Below the pieces are notes generated by a model. The model was not told the origin of the DNA. It made no database searches and was given only the letters and a program-made list of their open reading frames with translations. Positions 35,857 to 46,092 of a stretch of DNA of 64,000 nt are shown here, piece after piece. The DNA comes from Frankia sp. AiPa1 (lineage in GTDB: Bacteria; Actinomycetota; Actinomycetes; Frankiales; Frankiaceae), in the NCBI RefSeq assembly GCF_023243075.1, contig NZ_JALKFZ020000004.1, forward strand, positions 1 to 64,000, given 5' to 3'. The position numbers and the translations under genes are program-made. Numbering within the stretch: position 1 is the stretch's first letter; every line of letters begins with the position of its first letter.

Positions 35857-36503
35857 GCGGGTCACGCTCCTCGGTGAACATCAAAAGGGTCATGGTACCA
35901 AAATGAATCAAGGAATCCGGGGTGAAGCATGGGGCCTTCCCCGTGGCCTCATGCCCAGCGGATGCGCCCAGACCAGCGGATTCACCTCTTCCGGGTACCC
36001 CCGGAAGAGGTCGCTTGCCGTGAGCGCGGCCGTAGGTGTGTGGAGTCACTGCGCGCGCCGCACCCGCCCCGCCCGCAACCCCGTGCCCCGCCCGCACCCC
36101 TATGCCCTGCCAGCGGCATGGCCGACCCGACGCCGATGTCGGTGTGCCGGCCGGCGACACGCTGCACCCGTTGCCGTGCGCGGACGGTTGCCGTGCGCGG
36201 ACGGTGTATTGTGCCACGGCGTTGGGTGACTTTTCCAGATCAAACGTCCGACCAGCCGCACGGGTTCCAGGCCCGGCGACTGCGCCCGGCTCACCTATTC
36301 TGCCCGCCGACAGCCCCGTCTCCCGGTAAGCGGGCCCGCCGACCCGATCAGCGAGTCACCCGGGCGGGGGCCTGAGCCAGGCCTGGGGCCGGCCCGCGGC
36401 GTCTGCCCCCTCGGGGCGTCAGGCGCGCGTGTCGCGTACATCGCGCTCCGCCTGGGCGCCTCGAATCGGCGAGGACCCGGGACTCGTCAAGCACAATGGT
36501 CAC
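35857..36503. promoter_or_regulatory. greA/mca divergent region with hairpin
   Basis: This 647-bp spacer must contain both promoters. A strong hairpin lies at 35985-36010 (11-bp stem starting CCTCTTCCGGG, 4-nt loop). An AT-rich patch at 35878-35915, just upstream of greA, is the likeliest promoter zone. A 17-bp tandem duplication at 36171-36204 is listed separately. M. tuberculosis has a small membrane-protein gene in this position; I see no equivalent frame here. Confidence 0.55.
36171..36204. repeat. 17-bp exact tandem duplication
   Basis: The unit TTGCCGTGCGCGGACGG occurs twice head to tail (36171-36187, 36188-36204) in the greA/mca spacer. No reading frame there looks coding. It is one of several such exact short duplications in the window. 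Confidence 0.9.
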
Positions 36504-37397
36504 ATGTCTGCGGTCGACGAGCGGCATGGCCTGCGTCTCATGGCCATCCACGCGCATCCCGATGACGAGTCCAGCAAGGGTGCGGCGACGATGGCGCGCT
36601 ACGTGAGTGAGGGCGTGGACGTACTCGTCGTCACCTGTACCGGCGGAGAGGAGGGCAGCATTCTCAACCCGGCGATGGACACACCCGGCGTCGCCGAGAA
36701 CGTCGCCGAGATCCGTCGCCAGGAGATGGAGAACGCCCGGCGCATCCTCGGCGTCCGCCAGGAGTGGCTTGGCTTCCACGATTCCGGCCTGCCCGAGGGC
36801 GACCCGCCCCCGCCCCCGCCGCCCGGCCGTTTCGCCACCATCGGGCTGCGGGAGGCGTCACGCCCGCTGGTGCGGCTGATCCGCTCCTTCCGGCCGCAGG
36901 TCATCACGACCTACGACGAGTCGGGAGGCTACCCGCATCCCGATCACATCATGACGCATCGGATCAGCGTGGAGGCCTTCGAGGCAGCCGGTGATCCCAC
37001 GCGGTACCCCGAGGTCGGCCTCGGGCTGGGCCTCGAGGCCTGGCAGCCGCTGAAGCTCTACTACCACCTGACCTTCCACAAGGAACGGATCCTCGCGCTG
37101 CACACCGCGATGCTGGCCCGGGGCCTGGAATCGCCGTACGGTGAGCGTCTGTCGGACTGGATCGATCGCGCTGAGGATGCCGGGCGGCTGACCACCAGGG
37201 TGCCGTGCGCGGACTGGTTCGAGACGCGCGACCGTGCTCTCATCGCCCACGCCACCCAGATCGACCCGACCGGATGGTGGTTCCGGGTCCCGATGGACGT
37301 CCAGCGCGAGGCCTGGCCGACCGAGGACTATCAGTTGGCCCGGTCGCTGATCGAGGTCGGGACGCTCCCCGAGGACGATCTGTTCAACGGGATCTGA
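36504..37397 (+). CDS. mca: Mycothiol S-conjugate amidase
   Basis: A 297-residue zinc amidase of the PIG-L/LmbE family. It cleaves mycothiol conjugates, releasing a mercapturic acid for export and GlcN-inositol for mycothiol recycling, a detoxification route limited to actinobacteria. Zinc ligands are in AIHAHPDDESSKG and YPHPDHIMTH. GGEEGSILNP and the Mca-type C-terminus (PCADWFETRDRALIAHATQI) separate it from MshB. The loop GDPPPPPPPGRF is family-typical. ATG 36504 is chosen; GTG 36486 is a possible alternative. Neighbouring genes match the mycobacterial Rv1082-Rv1085c order. Confidence 0.95.
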   Translation: MSAVDERHGLRLMAIHAHPDDESSKGAATMARYVSEGVDVLVVTCTGGEEGSILNPAMDTPGVAENVAEIRRQEMENARRILGVRQEWLGFHDSGLPEGDPPPPPPPGRFATIGLREASRPLVRLIRSFRPQVITTYDESGGYPHPDHIMTHRISVEAFEAAGDPTRYPEVGLGLGLEAWQPLKLYYHLTFHKERILALHTAMLARGLESPYGERLSDWIDRAEDAGRLTTRVPCADWFETRDRALIAHATQIDPTGWWFRVPMDVQREAWPTEDYQLARSLIEVGTLPEDDLFNGI

Positions 37398-37536
37398 ACG
37401 GACCGTCGGCGTGAACGGGGGGCGTGCCGGCGTCGGCGTAGGGTCGGATGATGAGGCGTCTCGAACGACCGCAGCGTCGTGAACGCTGTGTCCGTGCGGG
37501 CGTCCGGGTGAATGTCGTGGTGTGAGGACGTGAGGC

Positions 37537-37893
37537 GTGAACCAGATCTTCGCCGGTCCCGTGCTGGCCGCGCAGGACCGCAACGCCGGCGGGCTCGGGC
37601 TGCTTGTCGTCGTGGCCCTGCTCGCCGTGTCGGTGGGGCTGTTCGTTCTGCTGTCGCGGAGTCTTCGGCGGATGCGCGCGAACGTCGCCAGTGGGACGTT
37701 CCTCGGTGTCGACTCGGAGCGAGCGGGTGACGACGCGGTCGATCCGCGCCAGGCCCTGCGGCGGCGCACGTCCATCCTGCGTGGACGAGCGCCGGTGATC
37801 GAGGGTGAGATCGTCGCCGATTCCACCAGCAGACCCGGAGGGGCCGGTCCGGCCGGCCTGCCCACGCAGCCGAGCCCGCCAACAGGGCACTGA
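37537..37893 (+). CDS. Small single-pass membrane protein linked to mca
   Basis: A 118-residue protein with one transmembrane helix (about 20-41, [20 protein letters not shown]), a basic segment after it ([19 protein letters not shown]) and a disordered Pro-rich cytoplasmic tail. The position between mca and the DUF255 gene equals that of M. tuberculosis Rv1083, a small protein of unknown function, so it is probably a conserved family. GTG 37537 has purine-rich GAGGACGTGAGG upstream. Confidence 0.75.
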   Translation: MNQIFAGPVLAAQDRNAGGLGLLVVVALLAVSVGLFVLLSRSLRRMRANVASGTFLGVDSERAGDDAVDPRQALRRRTSILRGRAPVIEGEIVADSTSRPGGAGPAGLPTQPSPPTGH

Positions 37894-37957
37894 ACGGTCC
37901 CGCGGTACCGCGCGGTGTGAAGTACCGCAGATCATGTCGATCGTGAGGAGTCGGCCG

Positions 37958-39991
37958 GTGCCGAACAAGCTGGCGGACCAGACGTCTCCGTACCTGCTCC
38001 AGCATGCGGACAATCCGGTCGACTGGTGGCCGTGGAGCCCGGAGGCCTTCACCGACGCCGAGCGGCGCGGTGTTCCCGTTCTACTGTCGGTTGGATACGC
38101 TTCGTGTCATTGGTGTCACGTGATGGCACATGAGTCTTTCGAGGACGCGGACACCGCGGCGTACATGAACGAGCACTTCGTCAACATCAAGGTCGACCGG
38201 GAGGAGCGGCCTGACGTCGACGCGGTCTACATGGACGTCACCGTCGCGCTGACCGGGCACGGCGGCTGGCCGATGACGGTGTTCCTCACGCCGCGGGCCG
38301 AGCCGTTCTTCGCCGGCACGTACTTCCCGCCGAATCCCCGGCCGGGGATGGGTTCGTTCCTCCAGGTGATGACCGCCGTCACCGAGGCCTGGCAGTCCCG
38401 ACGCGAGGAGATCGAACAGTCGGGTGCCGACATCGCTCGTCGACTCGCGCAGGCCGCTGCCGGCGGCCCGGCGTCGGGTACCGCCGGGTCGGCCTCTGCC
38501 GGCGACCTGACCCCCGAGCTGCTCGACACAGCGGTGGCGGGCCTGTCCGCCCGCTTCGACGCCCGCCACGGCGGGTTCGGGGGAGCACCGAAGTTTCCGC
38601 CGTCCATGGTTGCGGAGATGTTGCTGCGCCACGCCGCGCGCACCGACGACGCACGCAGCCTGGAGATGGTCGCCGTGACCTGTGAGCGGATGGCCCGTGG
38701 TGGCATCTACGACCAGCTCGCCGGCGGCTTCGCCCGCTACAGCGTCGACGCGACCTGGACCGTGCCGCACTTCGAGAAAATGCTCTATGACAACGCCCAG
38801 CTGTTGCGGGTGTATCTGCACCTGTGGCGGGCCACCGGCTCCGCGCTTGCCCGCAGGGTCGTCCAGGAGACCGCCACCTTCCTGTGCACCGACCTGTGCA
38901 CCGCTCAGGGCGGGTTCGCCTCCGCCCTCGACGCCGATGCGGTGCCCGCCGATGCCGGGACAACCGGGCACGCCCGGCCGCAGGAAGGCGCCAGTTACGC
39001 CTGGACCCCAGCCGGCCTGTGTGACGTTCTCGGCGAGGATGACGGCGGCTGGGCCGCCGAGGTCTTCGGGGTCACCGCCGAGGGCACCTTCGAGCACGGC
39101 ACGTCCGTGCTGCGCCTGCCGGCCGACCCGACCGATCCGGTGGGCGAGCAGCGACTGGCCCGGGTCCGCTCGGCGCTCGCCGCCGCCCGGGCGGCCCGTC
39201 CGCAACCGGCCCGTGACGACAAGGTGGTCGCGGCCTGGAACGGCCTGGCCATCGCCGCCTTGGCGGAGGCCGGTGCCCTGCTCGACGAGCCGCAGTGGGT
39301 GCGGGCCGCCGTTCGTGCCGCGGAGCTGCTGCGTGACGTGCACCTGGTCGACGGACGGATGCGTCGCACGAGCCGTGATGGCCGGGTAGGGGCGAACGCG
39401 GCCGTGCTGGAAGATTACGGAGACGTCGCCGAGGGTCTGCTCACCCTGCATCAGGTGAACGGCGACCCGCAGTGGCTGACGATCGCCGAGCAGCTCCTCG
39501 AGGTGGTTCGGGCGCATTTCGGCGCACCTGACGGCGGCTTCTACGACACCGCGGACGACGCGGAGACGTTGCTACGCCGGCCGCGTGACGACTCCGACTC
39601 GGCGACGCCGTCGGGCCAGGCGGCCGTAGCCGGGGCACTGCTCACCCACGCGGCGCTGACCGGTTCCGCGGAACACCGCGCCGCCGCCGAGCGGACCCTG
39701 GCCCGCTTCGTTCCCCTGCTCTCCCGGGACGCCCGGTTCGCAGGCTGGGCCGGAGCGGTCGCCGAGGCGCTGCTGGCGGGGCCGGCCGAGGTGGCGGTCG
39801 TGAACAGCCCTGAGCTGGAACGTCTCGCCCGGCTCGGAACGGCGCCAGGCGCGGTCGTCGTGGCCAGTGGTCCGCTCGTCGCCGGGCGACCGGTGCCGGG
39901 GGTGTACGTGTGTCGCGACTTCGTCTGCGGCCGTCCGGTGCACACCGCGGACGAGGTGCGCCGCGAGCTCGGCGTGAAGGTCGCCACCTGA
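37958..39991 (+). CDS. DUF255/YyaL-type protein (thioredoxin-like plus six-hairpin domain)
   Basis: A 677-residue protein beginning [20 protein letters not shown], the standard start of the family. An N-terminal thioredoxin-like domain has the motif C50-H-W-C53-H. It is followed by a long (alpha/alpha)6 toroid similar to sugar epimerases and glycosidases ([16 protein letters not shown] and [17 protein letters not shown] are hallmarks). GTG 37958 has a perfect GAGGAG 7 nt upstream, better than the earlier ATG at 37934. M. tuberculosis has an equivalent (Rv1084) in the same place. The activity is unknown; redox or sugar-related roles have been suggested for the family. Confidence 0.92.
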   Translation: MPNKLADQTSPYLLQHADNPVDWWPWSPEAFTDAERRGVPVLLSVGYASCHWCHVMAHESFEDADTAAYMNEHFVNIKVDREERPDVDAVYMDVTVALTGHGGWPMTVFLTPRAEPFFAGTYFPPNPRPGMGSFLQVMTAVTEAWQSRREEIEQSGADIARRLAQAAAGGPASGTAGSASAGDLTPELLDTAVAGLSARFDARHGGFGGAPKFPPSMVAEMLLRHAARTDDARSLEMVAVTCERMARGGIYDQLAGGFARYSVDATWTVPHFEKMLYDNAQLLRVYLHLWRATGSALARRVVQETATFLCTDLCTAQGGFASALDADAVPADAGTTGHARPQEGASYAWTPAGLCDVLGEDDGGWAAEVFGVTAEGTFEHGTSVLRLPADPTDPVGEQRLARVRSALAAARAARPQPARDDKVVAAWNGLAIAALAEAGALLDEPQWVRAAVRAAELLRDVHLVDGRMRRTSRDGRVGANAAVLEDYGDVAEGLLTLHQVNGDPQWLTIAEQLLEVVRAHFGAPDGGFYDTADDAETLLRRPRDDSDSATPSGQAAVAGALLTHAALTGSAEHRAAAERTLARFVPLLSRDARFAGWAGAVAEALLAGPAEVAVVNSPELERLARLGTAPGAVVVASGPLVAGRPVPGVYVCRDFVCGRPVHTADEVRRELGVKVAT

Positions 39992-40172
39992 GTCGCGTCG
40001 GGCTGTCACCGATCCGCGGGTAAGCGTGTAATCATTCCTGGCGCGCCCGGGTGCCCGCCGGCGCCTCGGCGCGGCTCCGTGGGGTCCGTGGCGTGGGCCA
40101 GATGGCTGGTCGTGGCAGGGGTCGGTCGGGACCGCGGACGGAACCGATCGGGGGACGGCGAGGAGACGCGAC

Positions 40173-40766
40173 ATGCCCGGTGCGCGCGGACGGGGTCATG
40201 GCAGGGTGGGGGACCGTTCCGAGGGCCTGCTCGGACAGGACGCGGCCGACTGGTTCGCCGCACGGATCCCCGCCGGTTGGTTCGCCGGCCCTCCCGAGGT
40301 AGCCGTCGACCGGGAGGAGATCACCGTCATCGGTGAACTCATCTCCGTGCCCGACAGCGACGGTCCGGACGGTGGTGATTCGGACGGCGGGACAACGGAG
40401 CGCGGCCGGATGGACGTGGAGAGTGTCGCCCGGATCCGGCAGTTCCGGGAGCGTACGCGGGACGAGCGGGTCGCGATCGCCACCGAGGCCGAGCGGCGCT
40501 ATGGCCGCAAGATTGCCTGGGGGGCGACCAGCGGCCGAGCCAGCGAGCTGTTCACTGTGCTGTCCGTGCCAGTGATGACCCGGCTGCGCCAGCCGGAGCG
40601 CCAAGTCCTCGACACGCTGGTGGACTCGGGGGTAGCCCGCAGCCGCAGCGAGGCGTTAGCCTGGTGCGTCCGGCTGGTGGGTGACAACGCCGACATCTGG
40701 CTGCGGCAGCTGCGGGAGGCGATGGAACAGGTGGAGAAGATCCGCTCCGAGGGGCCGGGCCGGTAG
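40173..40766 (+). CDS. Actinobacterial conserved protein with RHH-like C-terminus
   Basis: A 197-residue protein. Residues 20-60 contain DWFAARIPAGWFAGPPEVAV and DREEITVIGEL. The basic centre (RIRQFRERTRDERVAIATEA, then RRYGRKIAWGA) is followed by LRQPERQVLDTLVDSGVARS and RSEALAWCVRLVGDNADIW. That last part looks like a ribbon-helix-helix or short helical DNA-binding unit (inference from the strand-helix-helix pattern). I recall similar proteins in Streptomyces, with no known function. A GAGGAG-type site precedes the ATG. It sits between the DUF255 and hemolysin III genes. Confidence 0.75.
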   Translation: MPGARGRGHGRVGDRSEGLLGQDAADWFAARIPAGWFAGPPEVAVDREEITVIGELISVPDSDGPDGGDSDGGTTERGRMDVESVARIRQFRERTRDERVAIATEAERRYGRKIAWGATSGRASELFTVLSVPVMTRLRQPERQVLDTLVDSGVARSRSEALAWCVRLVGDNADIWLRQLREAMEQVEKIRSEGPGR

Positions 40767-40833
40767 GCCGGACGGCCCTTGACCGCAGGCCCTCGTGCCG
40801 TCGTCAGGGCCGCCCCCCGCCGGGCAGGGGCGA

Positions 40834-41529
40834 TCAGTAGATCGCGAACATGAGGGCGATGTAGTGGCACAGCGCGGCCACGAGCGTGAAGGTGTGGAAC
40901 ACCTCGTGGTAACCGAAGGTCGTCGGGGCGGGGTTCGGTCGCCGGGTGGCGTAGACGACGGCGCCGAGGCTGTAGCAGACTCCGCCAACAAGCAGCAGCA
41001 CCATGGACGCGATCCCGGCCCGGTGGGCGAGCTGGGGGAGGACGAAGGCGGCCGCCCAGCCGAGTGCGATGTAGAGCGGGATGATCAGGTAGCGCGGCGA
41101 ATGCAGCCAGAACATGCGGATCGCCACACCCAGTGCAGCGCCGCTCCACACCACCGCGAGCACCACACGCGCCGTCGTCGCCGGCATGACAATGAGGGCA
41201 AATGGGGTGTACGTGCCTGCGATGAAAATAAAGATCATTGAATGATCGAGACGTTTCATCCGTGCGCGTGCACGTGACGTCGACCACATCGTGCGGTGGT
41301 AGAGCGCGCTCGTGCCGAACAGAGCAGCAATGCTCAGTGCATAAACCGCAACGCCGAGTCGAGCACGGAGCGTGGTGGTCAGGGCGACGGCAAGGACGCC
41401 CAGTGTAAGGGCAACGGGGAATGCGCCGGCGTGTAGCCATCCCCGCATGCGTGGTCGCACCAGGTCACGTGGGTGGGCTGCGCGGTCCGCCTGCGGAGCC
41501 CCGGAAGGCTGCTGCGTGAGGGAAGCCAC
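40834..41529 (-). CDS. Hemolysin III family (PAQR-like) membrane protein
   Basis: A 231-residue protein with seven hydrophobic helices. PAQR/hemolysin III motifs are present: SALYHRTMW (Ser, His), LDHSMIFIFIAGTYTP (Asp, His) and the closing GYHEVFHTFTLVAALCHYI (three His), which together form the zinc site of the superfamily. These enzymes are thought to be hydrolases with ceramidase-like folds; true hemolysis is rarely shown. GTG 41529 is used and lacks a strong ribosome site. The position matches mycobacterial Rv1085c. Confidence 0.92.
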   Translation of the reverse strand: MASLTQQPSGAPQADRAAHPRDLVRPRMRGWLHAGAFPVALTLGVLAVALTTTLRARLGVAVYALSIAALFGTSALYHRTMWSTSRARARMKRLDHSMIFIFIAGTYTPFALIVMPATTARVVLAVVWSGAALGVAIRMFWLHSPRYLIIPLYIALGWAAAFVLPQLAHRAGIASMVLLLVGGVCYSLGAVVYATRRPNPAPTTFGYHEVFHTFTLVAALCHYIALMFAIY

Positions 41530-41698
41530 GACTAGGACGATAACCCGGGGCTTACATCGGCCACGAGGCGGAGTCGTGCGACGGCGCTAGGTCCGTACCG
41601 TTGCGTGATGGATCCGACGCTTCTGTCCGCTCGCTATCGCGCGACTGCGGGCGGAACGCGCGGTACAGTCTAATGATCCTGAACGCGGCCTCGAGTCA

Positions 41699-41770
41699 CC
41701 CTGTATCGCGGGTTTTGTCGGCTCGTCAACGTGTAAGTTCAAGCGCTGAAGTGGGCACACCGATACAGGG
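41699..41770 (+). promoter_or_regulatory. Long-range inverted repeat in the pckG leader
   Basis: A perfect 10-bp inverted repeat, CCCTGTATCG (41699-41708) and CGATACAGGG (41761-41770), spans 52 nt of lower-GC sequence and ends 41 nt before the pckG start. It could be a regulator site pair or, if transcribed, the base stem of a leader RNA structure. No known riboswitch class is recognisable. Confidence 0.5.
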
Positions 41771-41811
41771 CGAGAACGCGGCAGGTTTCGACTCGACCGG
41801 AGGTGTGAGCT

Positions 41812-43635
41812 GTGACGACCGCGGCACAGATTCCGGGGCTTGATGCAGCCCCTACGAAGCACGCCAGGCTGGTCGCCTGGGTGCGTGAGATCGCCGAACT
41901 CACCCAGCCGGATCGGGTTGAGTGGTGCGACGGCTCGGATGCCGAGTTCGATCGTCTGACCAGCCTCCTGATCGAGAAGGGGACGCTCGTCCGGCTCAAC
42001 GACGACAAGCGTCCGAACAGCTTTTACGCCGCCTCTGACCCCAGTGACGTCGCCCGGGTCGAGGACCGTACCTACATCTGTTCGGAGACGGCTGACGCCG
42101 CGGGGCCGACGAACAACTGGATGGCGCCAGCGGAGATGCGTGCCAAGCTTCGCGGCCTGTTCGCGGGCAGCATGCGGGGCCGCACGATGTACGTGGTCCC
42201 CTTCTGCATGGGACCACTCGGCTCGCATATCTCCGCACTTGGCGTCGAAATCACCGACTCGCCCTACGTCGTCATTTCAATGCGCACGATGACCCGTATG
42301 GGGGCGCCCGCCCTCGAACAACTCGGCGAGGATGGATTTTTCGTTCCCGCGGTGCATTCCCTAGGCGCTCCGCTTGAGCCCGGCGAATCGGATGTCCCGT
42401 GGCCGTGTAACACCACGAAGTACATCAGCCACTTCCCGGAATCGCGGGAGATCTGGTCATTCGGATCGGGTTACGGTGGTAATGCCCTGCTCGGCAAGAA
42501 ATGCTACGCCCTGCGCATCGCGTCCGTGATGGCCCGCGATGAGGGCTGGCTCGCAGAGCATATGCTGATCCTCAAACTGACCTCGCCCGCGGGCAAGGTC
42601 CACTACATTGCCGCGGCCTTTCCGTCGGCCTGCGGGAAGACTAATCTCGCGATGCTCATTCCGAGCCTGCCTGGGTGGAAGGCGGAGACTGTCGGTGACG
42701 ACATCGCCTGGATGCGCTTCGGTGAGGACGGCCGGCTCTACGCGGTCAACCCGGAGGCGGGCTTCTTCGGCGTTGCCCCCGGCACCGGCGAGCAGACCAA
42801 CCCCAACGCGATCAAGACGTTGTGGGGCAACACCGTGTTCACCAACGTCGCCCGCACCGACGATGGCGACGTGTGGTGGGAAGGCCTGACGAAGCGGCCG
42901 CCGGCGCACCTCACCGACTGGAAGGGCCGGGACTGGACGCCGGAGTCGGCCGACCCCGCCGCCCACCCGAACGCCCGCTTCACCGTGCCTGCCGGCCAGT
43001 GCCCGACCATCGCCGACGAGTGGCAGGACCCCAAGGGCGTGCCGATCTCGGCGATCCTGTTCGGCGGCCGCCGTGCCACCGCGGTCCCGCTGGTCACCGA
43101 GGCGCCCGACTGGCGGCGTGGGGTGTTCTTCGGCTCGATCGTCGCCTCCGAGACGACGGCCGCGCAGGCAGGCGCGATCGGCAAGCTGCGTCGTGATCCG
43201 TTCGCCATGCTGCCGTTCTGCGGCTACAACATGGCCGACTACTTCGCCCACTGGCTCGAGGTCGGCCAGAAGGCCGACGCGGAGAAGCTCCCGAAGATCT
43301 ACTACGTGAACTGGTTCCGCAAGAGCGCGGAGGGCAAGTTCCTCTGGCCGGGCTTCGGTGACAACAGCCGCGTCCTGGCCTGGATCGTCGGCCGACTCGA
43401 GGGCGAGGCCGACGGTGTCCAGACCCCGCTCGGCGTCCTGCCCACGAAGGACGCCCTGCCCAGCGACGGTCTCGACATCTCCGAGGCGGACCTCGACGCT
43501 CTGCTCACCCTGGACATTGACGTCTGGAAGCAGGAGGCGAGCCTCATCCCCGAGCACTACCAGTCGTTCGGCGACCGCCTGCCCGCCGCGCTGTGGGCCG
43601 AGCACGAGGCCTTGGTCAAGCGCCTGGAGGCGTAG
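41812..43635 (+). CDS. pckG: Phosphoenolpyruvate carboxykinase (GTP)
   Basis: A 607-residue cytosolic enzyme converting oxaloacetate and GTP to PEP, CO2 and GDP for gluconeogenesis or carbon balance. The substrate loop [20 protein letters not shown], the P-loop-like [13 protein letters not shown] (Lys at about 274), GDDIAWMRF, the reactive-Cys region, and [15 protein letters not shown] are all family-typical; the length is normal. GTG 41812 has GGAGGTG (41800-41806). The leader carries an inverted repeat. The gene stands alone, with about 1 kb of non-coding sequence downstream. Confidence 0.97.
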   Translation: MTTAAQIPGLDAAPTKHARLVAWVREIAELTQPDRVEWCDGSDAEFDRLTSLLIEKGTLVRLNDDKRPNSFYAASDPSDVARVEDRTYICSETADAAGPTNNWMAPAEMRAKLRGLFAGSMRGRTMYVVPFCMGPLGSHISALGVEITDSPYVVISMRTMTRMGAPALEQLGEDGFFVPAVHSLGAPLEPGESDVPWPCNTTKYISHFPESREIWSFGSGYGGNALLGKKCYALRIASVMARDEGWLAEHMLILKLTSPAGKVHYIAAAFPSACGKTNLAMLIPSLPGWKAETVGDDIAWMRFGEDGRLYAVNPEAGFFGVAPGTGEQTNPNAIKTLWGNTVFTNVARTDDGDVWWEGLTKRPPAHLTDWKGRDWTPESADPAAHPNARFTVPAGQCPTIADEWQDPKGVPISAILFGGRRATAVPLVTEAPDWRRGVFFGSIVASETTAAQAGAIGKLRRDPFAMLPFCGYNMADYFAHWLEVGQKADAEKLPKIYYVNWFRKSAEGKFLWPGFGDNSRVLAWIVGRLEGEADGVQTPLGVLPTKDALPSDGLDISEADLDALLTLDIDVWKQEASLIPEHYQSFGDRLPAALWAEHEALVKRLEA

Positions 43636-44210
43636 CCAGGCAACCGAGGGCACATGCCCGCGCACCCGGCCGGCACGGCAGTCACAGTCGGTAATGGGGG
43701 GAGCGGTCGGTCGGGTGCTTCCGGTCGCCGCTCCGTCCGCTCCGTCCCCGCCCACGGACCATTCGCGTGGTCCATTTCGGAGCCCCCTGGCGGACAGCTC
43801 CGACATGTTCAATGCAATACGCCCGGATGAAGGCAAGGTTTTCACGAAACACCCCGGGTCTATCGACGAATTTCCGGCGATCATCGCGGATCGGTCAAGC
43901 GGCCCGGAGGGTCAGCCCGAAGGTGCTGTTGGCCAGCGGATATCACCGTCTCGTCGCCGAAGGCCGCAGGTTCCGTCCTTCCCCTGCCGTTCCGTCCGTG
44001 TTTCCTTCCGTGCTCGGGACGGACGGCTGTGGTCGGGCTCCCGCGAGCGCCTCGGATGGCCCAGCCTTCTGGGAGCAGCCGGCCAAGGCCGGCCATCCAT
44101 CGACTCAGGTTGGCCTTACCAAGGTCGGGGATGCCGGTGAATGTGCCGGACGGCCCGAAGGGTTCTCGCTCCTTCGGAGCCCCCGACATGCTCGGTGGAC
44201 GGCCGATCGT

Positions 44211-44255
44211 CCCGCTGTCCCGCTGTCCCGCTGTCCCGCTGTCCCGCTGTCCCGC
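44211..44255. repeat. 8-bp tandem repeat, five copies
   Basis: CCCGCTGT is repeated five times exactly (44211-44250) with a partial sixth (44251-44255). The unit is not a multiple of three, so copy-number changes would shift any frame crossing it. Such arrays usually vary between strains. Confidence 0.95.
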
Positions 44256-44502
44256 GGAACCGCCTGGGCCGCGGCCGTCTGCCGGGGTGGTCCCGGCTGA
44301 CGGAGGTGCCTCGCGCGGGGCGCGGGTGCTGTGGGCGGGGATGCTGCTGCCGCAGGTGATGATCCGCGCACTATGCCACCGGGTGGGCGAGAGGCGTGGT
44401 CGCGTCGACAAAACGTCTCCGGTTCTTAACACAACGTGTTGCCGGAAGTGGGTCGCCATCGTCCGAGGGGGCGGCTACCGTGGGAGGCCTAGCGTCTAAG
44501 CC

Positions 44503-44597
44503 GAGGTCCGGCCCGGTGCCGGACCTCTCGGGAGGCCCCTCGGTGCCGCATGTGCGACTACACCAGGAGGCCGGTGCCCGGCCCCTGAAGGGGCCGG
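44503..44597 (+). promoter_or_regulatory. Two hairpins in the phoH2 leader
   Basis: The first is a perfect 10-bp stem GAGGTCCGGC/GCCGGACCTC (44503-44512 and 44518-44527) with a 5-nt loop. The second is CCGGCCCC/GGGGCCGG (44578-44585 and 44590-44597) with a TGAA loop. They lie 33 to 128 nt before the phoH2 start, so they may control read-through, RNA stability or ribosome access. Confidence 0.6.
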
Positions 44598-44630
44598 TCC
44601 CGGACTACCTCCGAGTAAGCGGGTGGGCGT

Positions 44631-45923
44631 GTGCCACGAACGCATGTCGTCGACACAAGCGTGCTGCTTTCTGATCCGGGCGCGCTGCTGCGGTTCGCGG
44701 AGCACAATGTCGTGCTCCCCCTCGTCGTCATAGGGGAGCTGGAGGGCAAGAGAAATCATCCGGAACTGGGCTGGTTCGCCCGGGAGGCCCTGCGCCTCCT
44801 GGACGACCTGCGCATCCGGCATGGCCGTCTCGACCAGCCGATCCCACTGGCGGGTGGGGGATCGCTTCGGGTAGAACTCAATCACACCGACGCGACCGTG
44901 CTTCCACCGGGGTTCCGGGTCGACCTGAACGACTCGAGGATCCTCTGCGTCGCGATGAACCTGGCCGCCGAGGGGCACGAGGTCGTGCTGGTCACAAAGG
45001 ACCTCCCGCTGCGGGTGAAGGCCTCAGTCCTGGGCCTGCCGGCTGAGGAGTACCAGGCGCTCTCGCCGGTGGATACCGGGTTCTCGGGGATGGCGGAGCT
45101 CACCGTCGCCCAGGACGATCTGGACCGGCTCTACTCCCGCGAGTACACGGAGATCCTGGAGGCGGCCGACCTGCCGTGCCACACCGGGCTCGTGCTCACG
45201 ACCTCGGGTGGCAGCGCCTCGGCGCTTGCCCGGGTGACCGCGGACAAGCAGGTGCGGCTTGTGCGCGGCGACCGGGATGCCTTCGGCCTGCACGGGCGGT
45301 CCGCGGAACAGCGCGTCGCGCTCGACCTGCTGCTCGACCCGGACGTCGGCATCGTCTCGCTCGGCGGCCGGGCCGGCACCGGCAAGTCCGCGCTTGCGCT
45401 GTGCGCCGGGCTCGAGGCGGTGATGGAGCGGCGGGCGCACCGCAAGGTGGTCGTCTTCCGACCGCTGTATGCGGTCGGCGGGCAGGAGCTCGGCTACCTG
45501 CCCGGCAGCGAGAACGAGAAGATGGCTCCCTGGGCCCAGGCCGTGTTCGACACTCTCGGCGCGCTGGTCTCACCGGAGGTGATCGAGGAGGTCGTCGACC
45601 GCGGCATGCTCGAGGTCCTCCCGCTGACCCACATCCGCGGACGCTCGCTGCACGACGCGTTCGTGATCGTGGACGAGGCGCAGTCACTCGAGCGTGGCGT
45701 CCTGCTCACCGTGCTGTCCCGGCTCGGGCAGGGCTCGCGGGTGGTGCTGACCCACGATGTCGCGCAGCGCGACAACCTGCGGGTCGGGCGGCACGACGGC
45801 GTTGCTTCGGTCATCGAGACGCTCAAGGGCCATCCGCTGTTCGCGCACGTCACCCTGACCCGCTCGGAACGCTCCCCGATCGCCGCGCTGGTGACGACGA
45901 TGCTCGAGGACCTGGTCCTGTAG
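44631..45923 (+). CDS. phoH2: PIN-PhoH fusion protein (PhoH2)
   Basis: A 430-residue protein with an N-terminal PIN ribonuclease domain (acidic residues in [21 protein letters not shown] and [20 protein letters not shown]) joined to a PhoH ATPase domain. Walker A is [12 protein letters not shown] near residue 250, Walker B is [12 protein letters not shown], and [10 protein letters not shown] follows. Mycobacterial PhoH2 is an RNA helicase/RNase paired with a short upstream antitoxin-like gene. Here no convincing antitoxin is seen, only a doubtful 92-codon frame overlapping the start. GTG 44631 follows GGGTGGG. Confidence 0.94.
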   Translation: MPRTHVVDTSVLLSDPGALLRFAEHNVVLPLVVIGELEGKRNHPELGWFAREALRLLDDLRIRHGRLDQPIPLAGGGSLRVELNHTDATVLPPGFRVDLNDSRILCVAMNLAAEGHEVVLVTKDLPLRVKASVLGLPAEEYQALSPVDTGFSGMAELTVAQDDLDRLYSREYTEILEAADLPCHTGLVLTTSGGSASALARVTADKQVRLVRGDRDAFGLHGRSAEQRVALDLLLDPDVGIVSLGGRAGTGKSALALCAGLEAVMERRAHRKVVVFRPLYAVGGQELGYLPGSENEKMAPWAQAVFDTLGALVSPEVIEEVVDRGMLEVLPLTHIRGRSLHDAFVIVDEAQSLERGVLLTVLSRLGQGSRVVLTHDVAQRDNLRVGRHDGVASVIETLKGHPLFAHVTLTRSERSPIAALVTTMLEDLVL

Positions 45924-45948
45924 GTCGGGGTTCGGGGTCGGACGTGGC

Positions 45949-46008
45949 CAGGGGGAAACCCCCTGCCCGCGGGATCGCCGCAGGCGGCACCATCGGCGGT
46001 CCCGCGGG
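45949..46008 (+). terminator. Terminator hairpins after phoH2
   Basis: A 7-bp stem CAGGGGG/CCCCCTG with an AAA loop (45949-45965) begins 26 nt after the phoH2 stop. It is followed directly by a 14-bp inverted repeat with one mismatch (45966-45979 and 45995-46008, CCCGCGGG-containing). Together they should stop transcription before msrA. Confidence 0.55.
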
Positions 46009-46092
46009 ACACCAGACCGGGATCGGCCCCGCGGGAACGTTCGGACGGGGCTGGCGGTTGTCTCAGAAGACCTTCCTCGGAGGTGACACCGC

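Larger units (their letters stand above)
43636..44630. other. 1-kb spacer between pckG and phoH2
   Basis: Nearly 1 kb without a gene I can support. It contains an AT-rich patch near 43800-43880, a five-copy 8-bp repeat at 44211-44255, a small dyad (AACAC, 3 nt, GTGTT) at 44428-44440 near the probable phoH2 promoter, and two leader hairpins. Frames on both strands reach 150-190 codons but are low-complexity (for example the repeat read as Arg/Asp/Ser/Gly) and lack coding-like third positions. Confidence 0.6.

Noticed and set aside
38081..39517. 478-codon minus-strand frame
   Set aside because: Antisense to the DUF255 gene, Gly/His/Arg-rich, no ribosome site or family.
42457..43884. 475-codon minus-strand frame
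   Set aside because: Antisense shadow of pckG.
44211..44255. CRISPR-like array
   Set aside because: The units are 8 bp and contiguous with no spacers, so this is a simple tandem repeat.
43881..44459. 192-codon minus-strand frame in the pckG-phoH2 spacer
   Set aside because: It reads through the 8-bp repeat as low-complexity Arg/Asp/Ser/Gly and has no ribosome site or family pattern.
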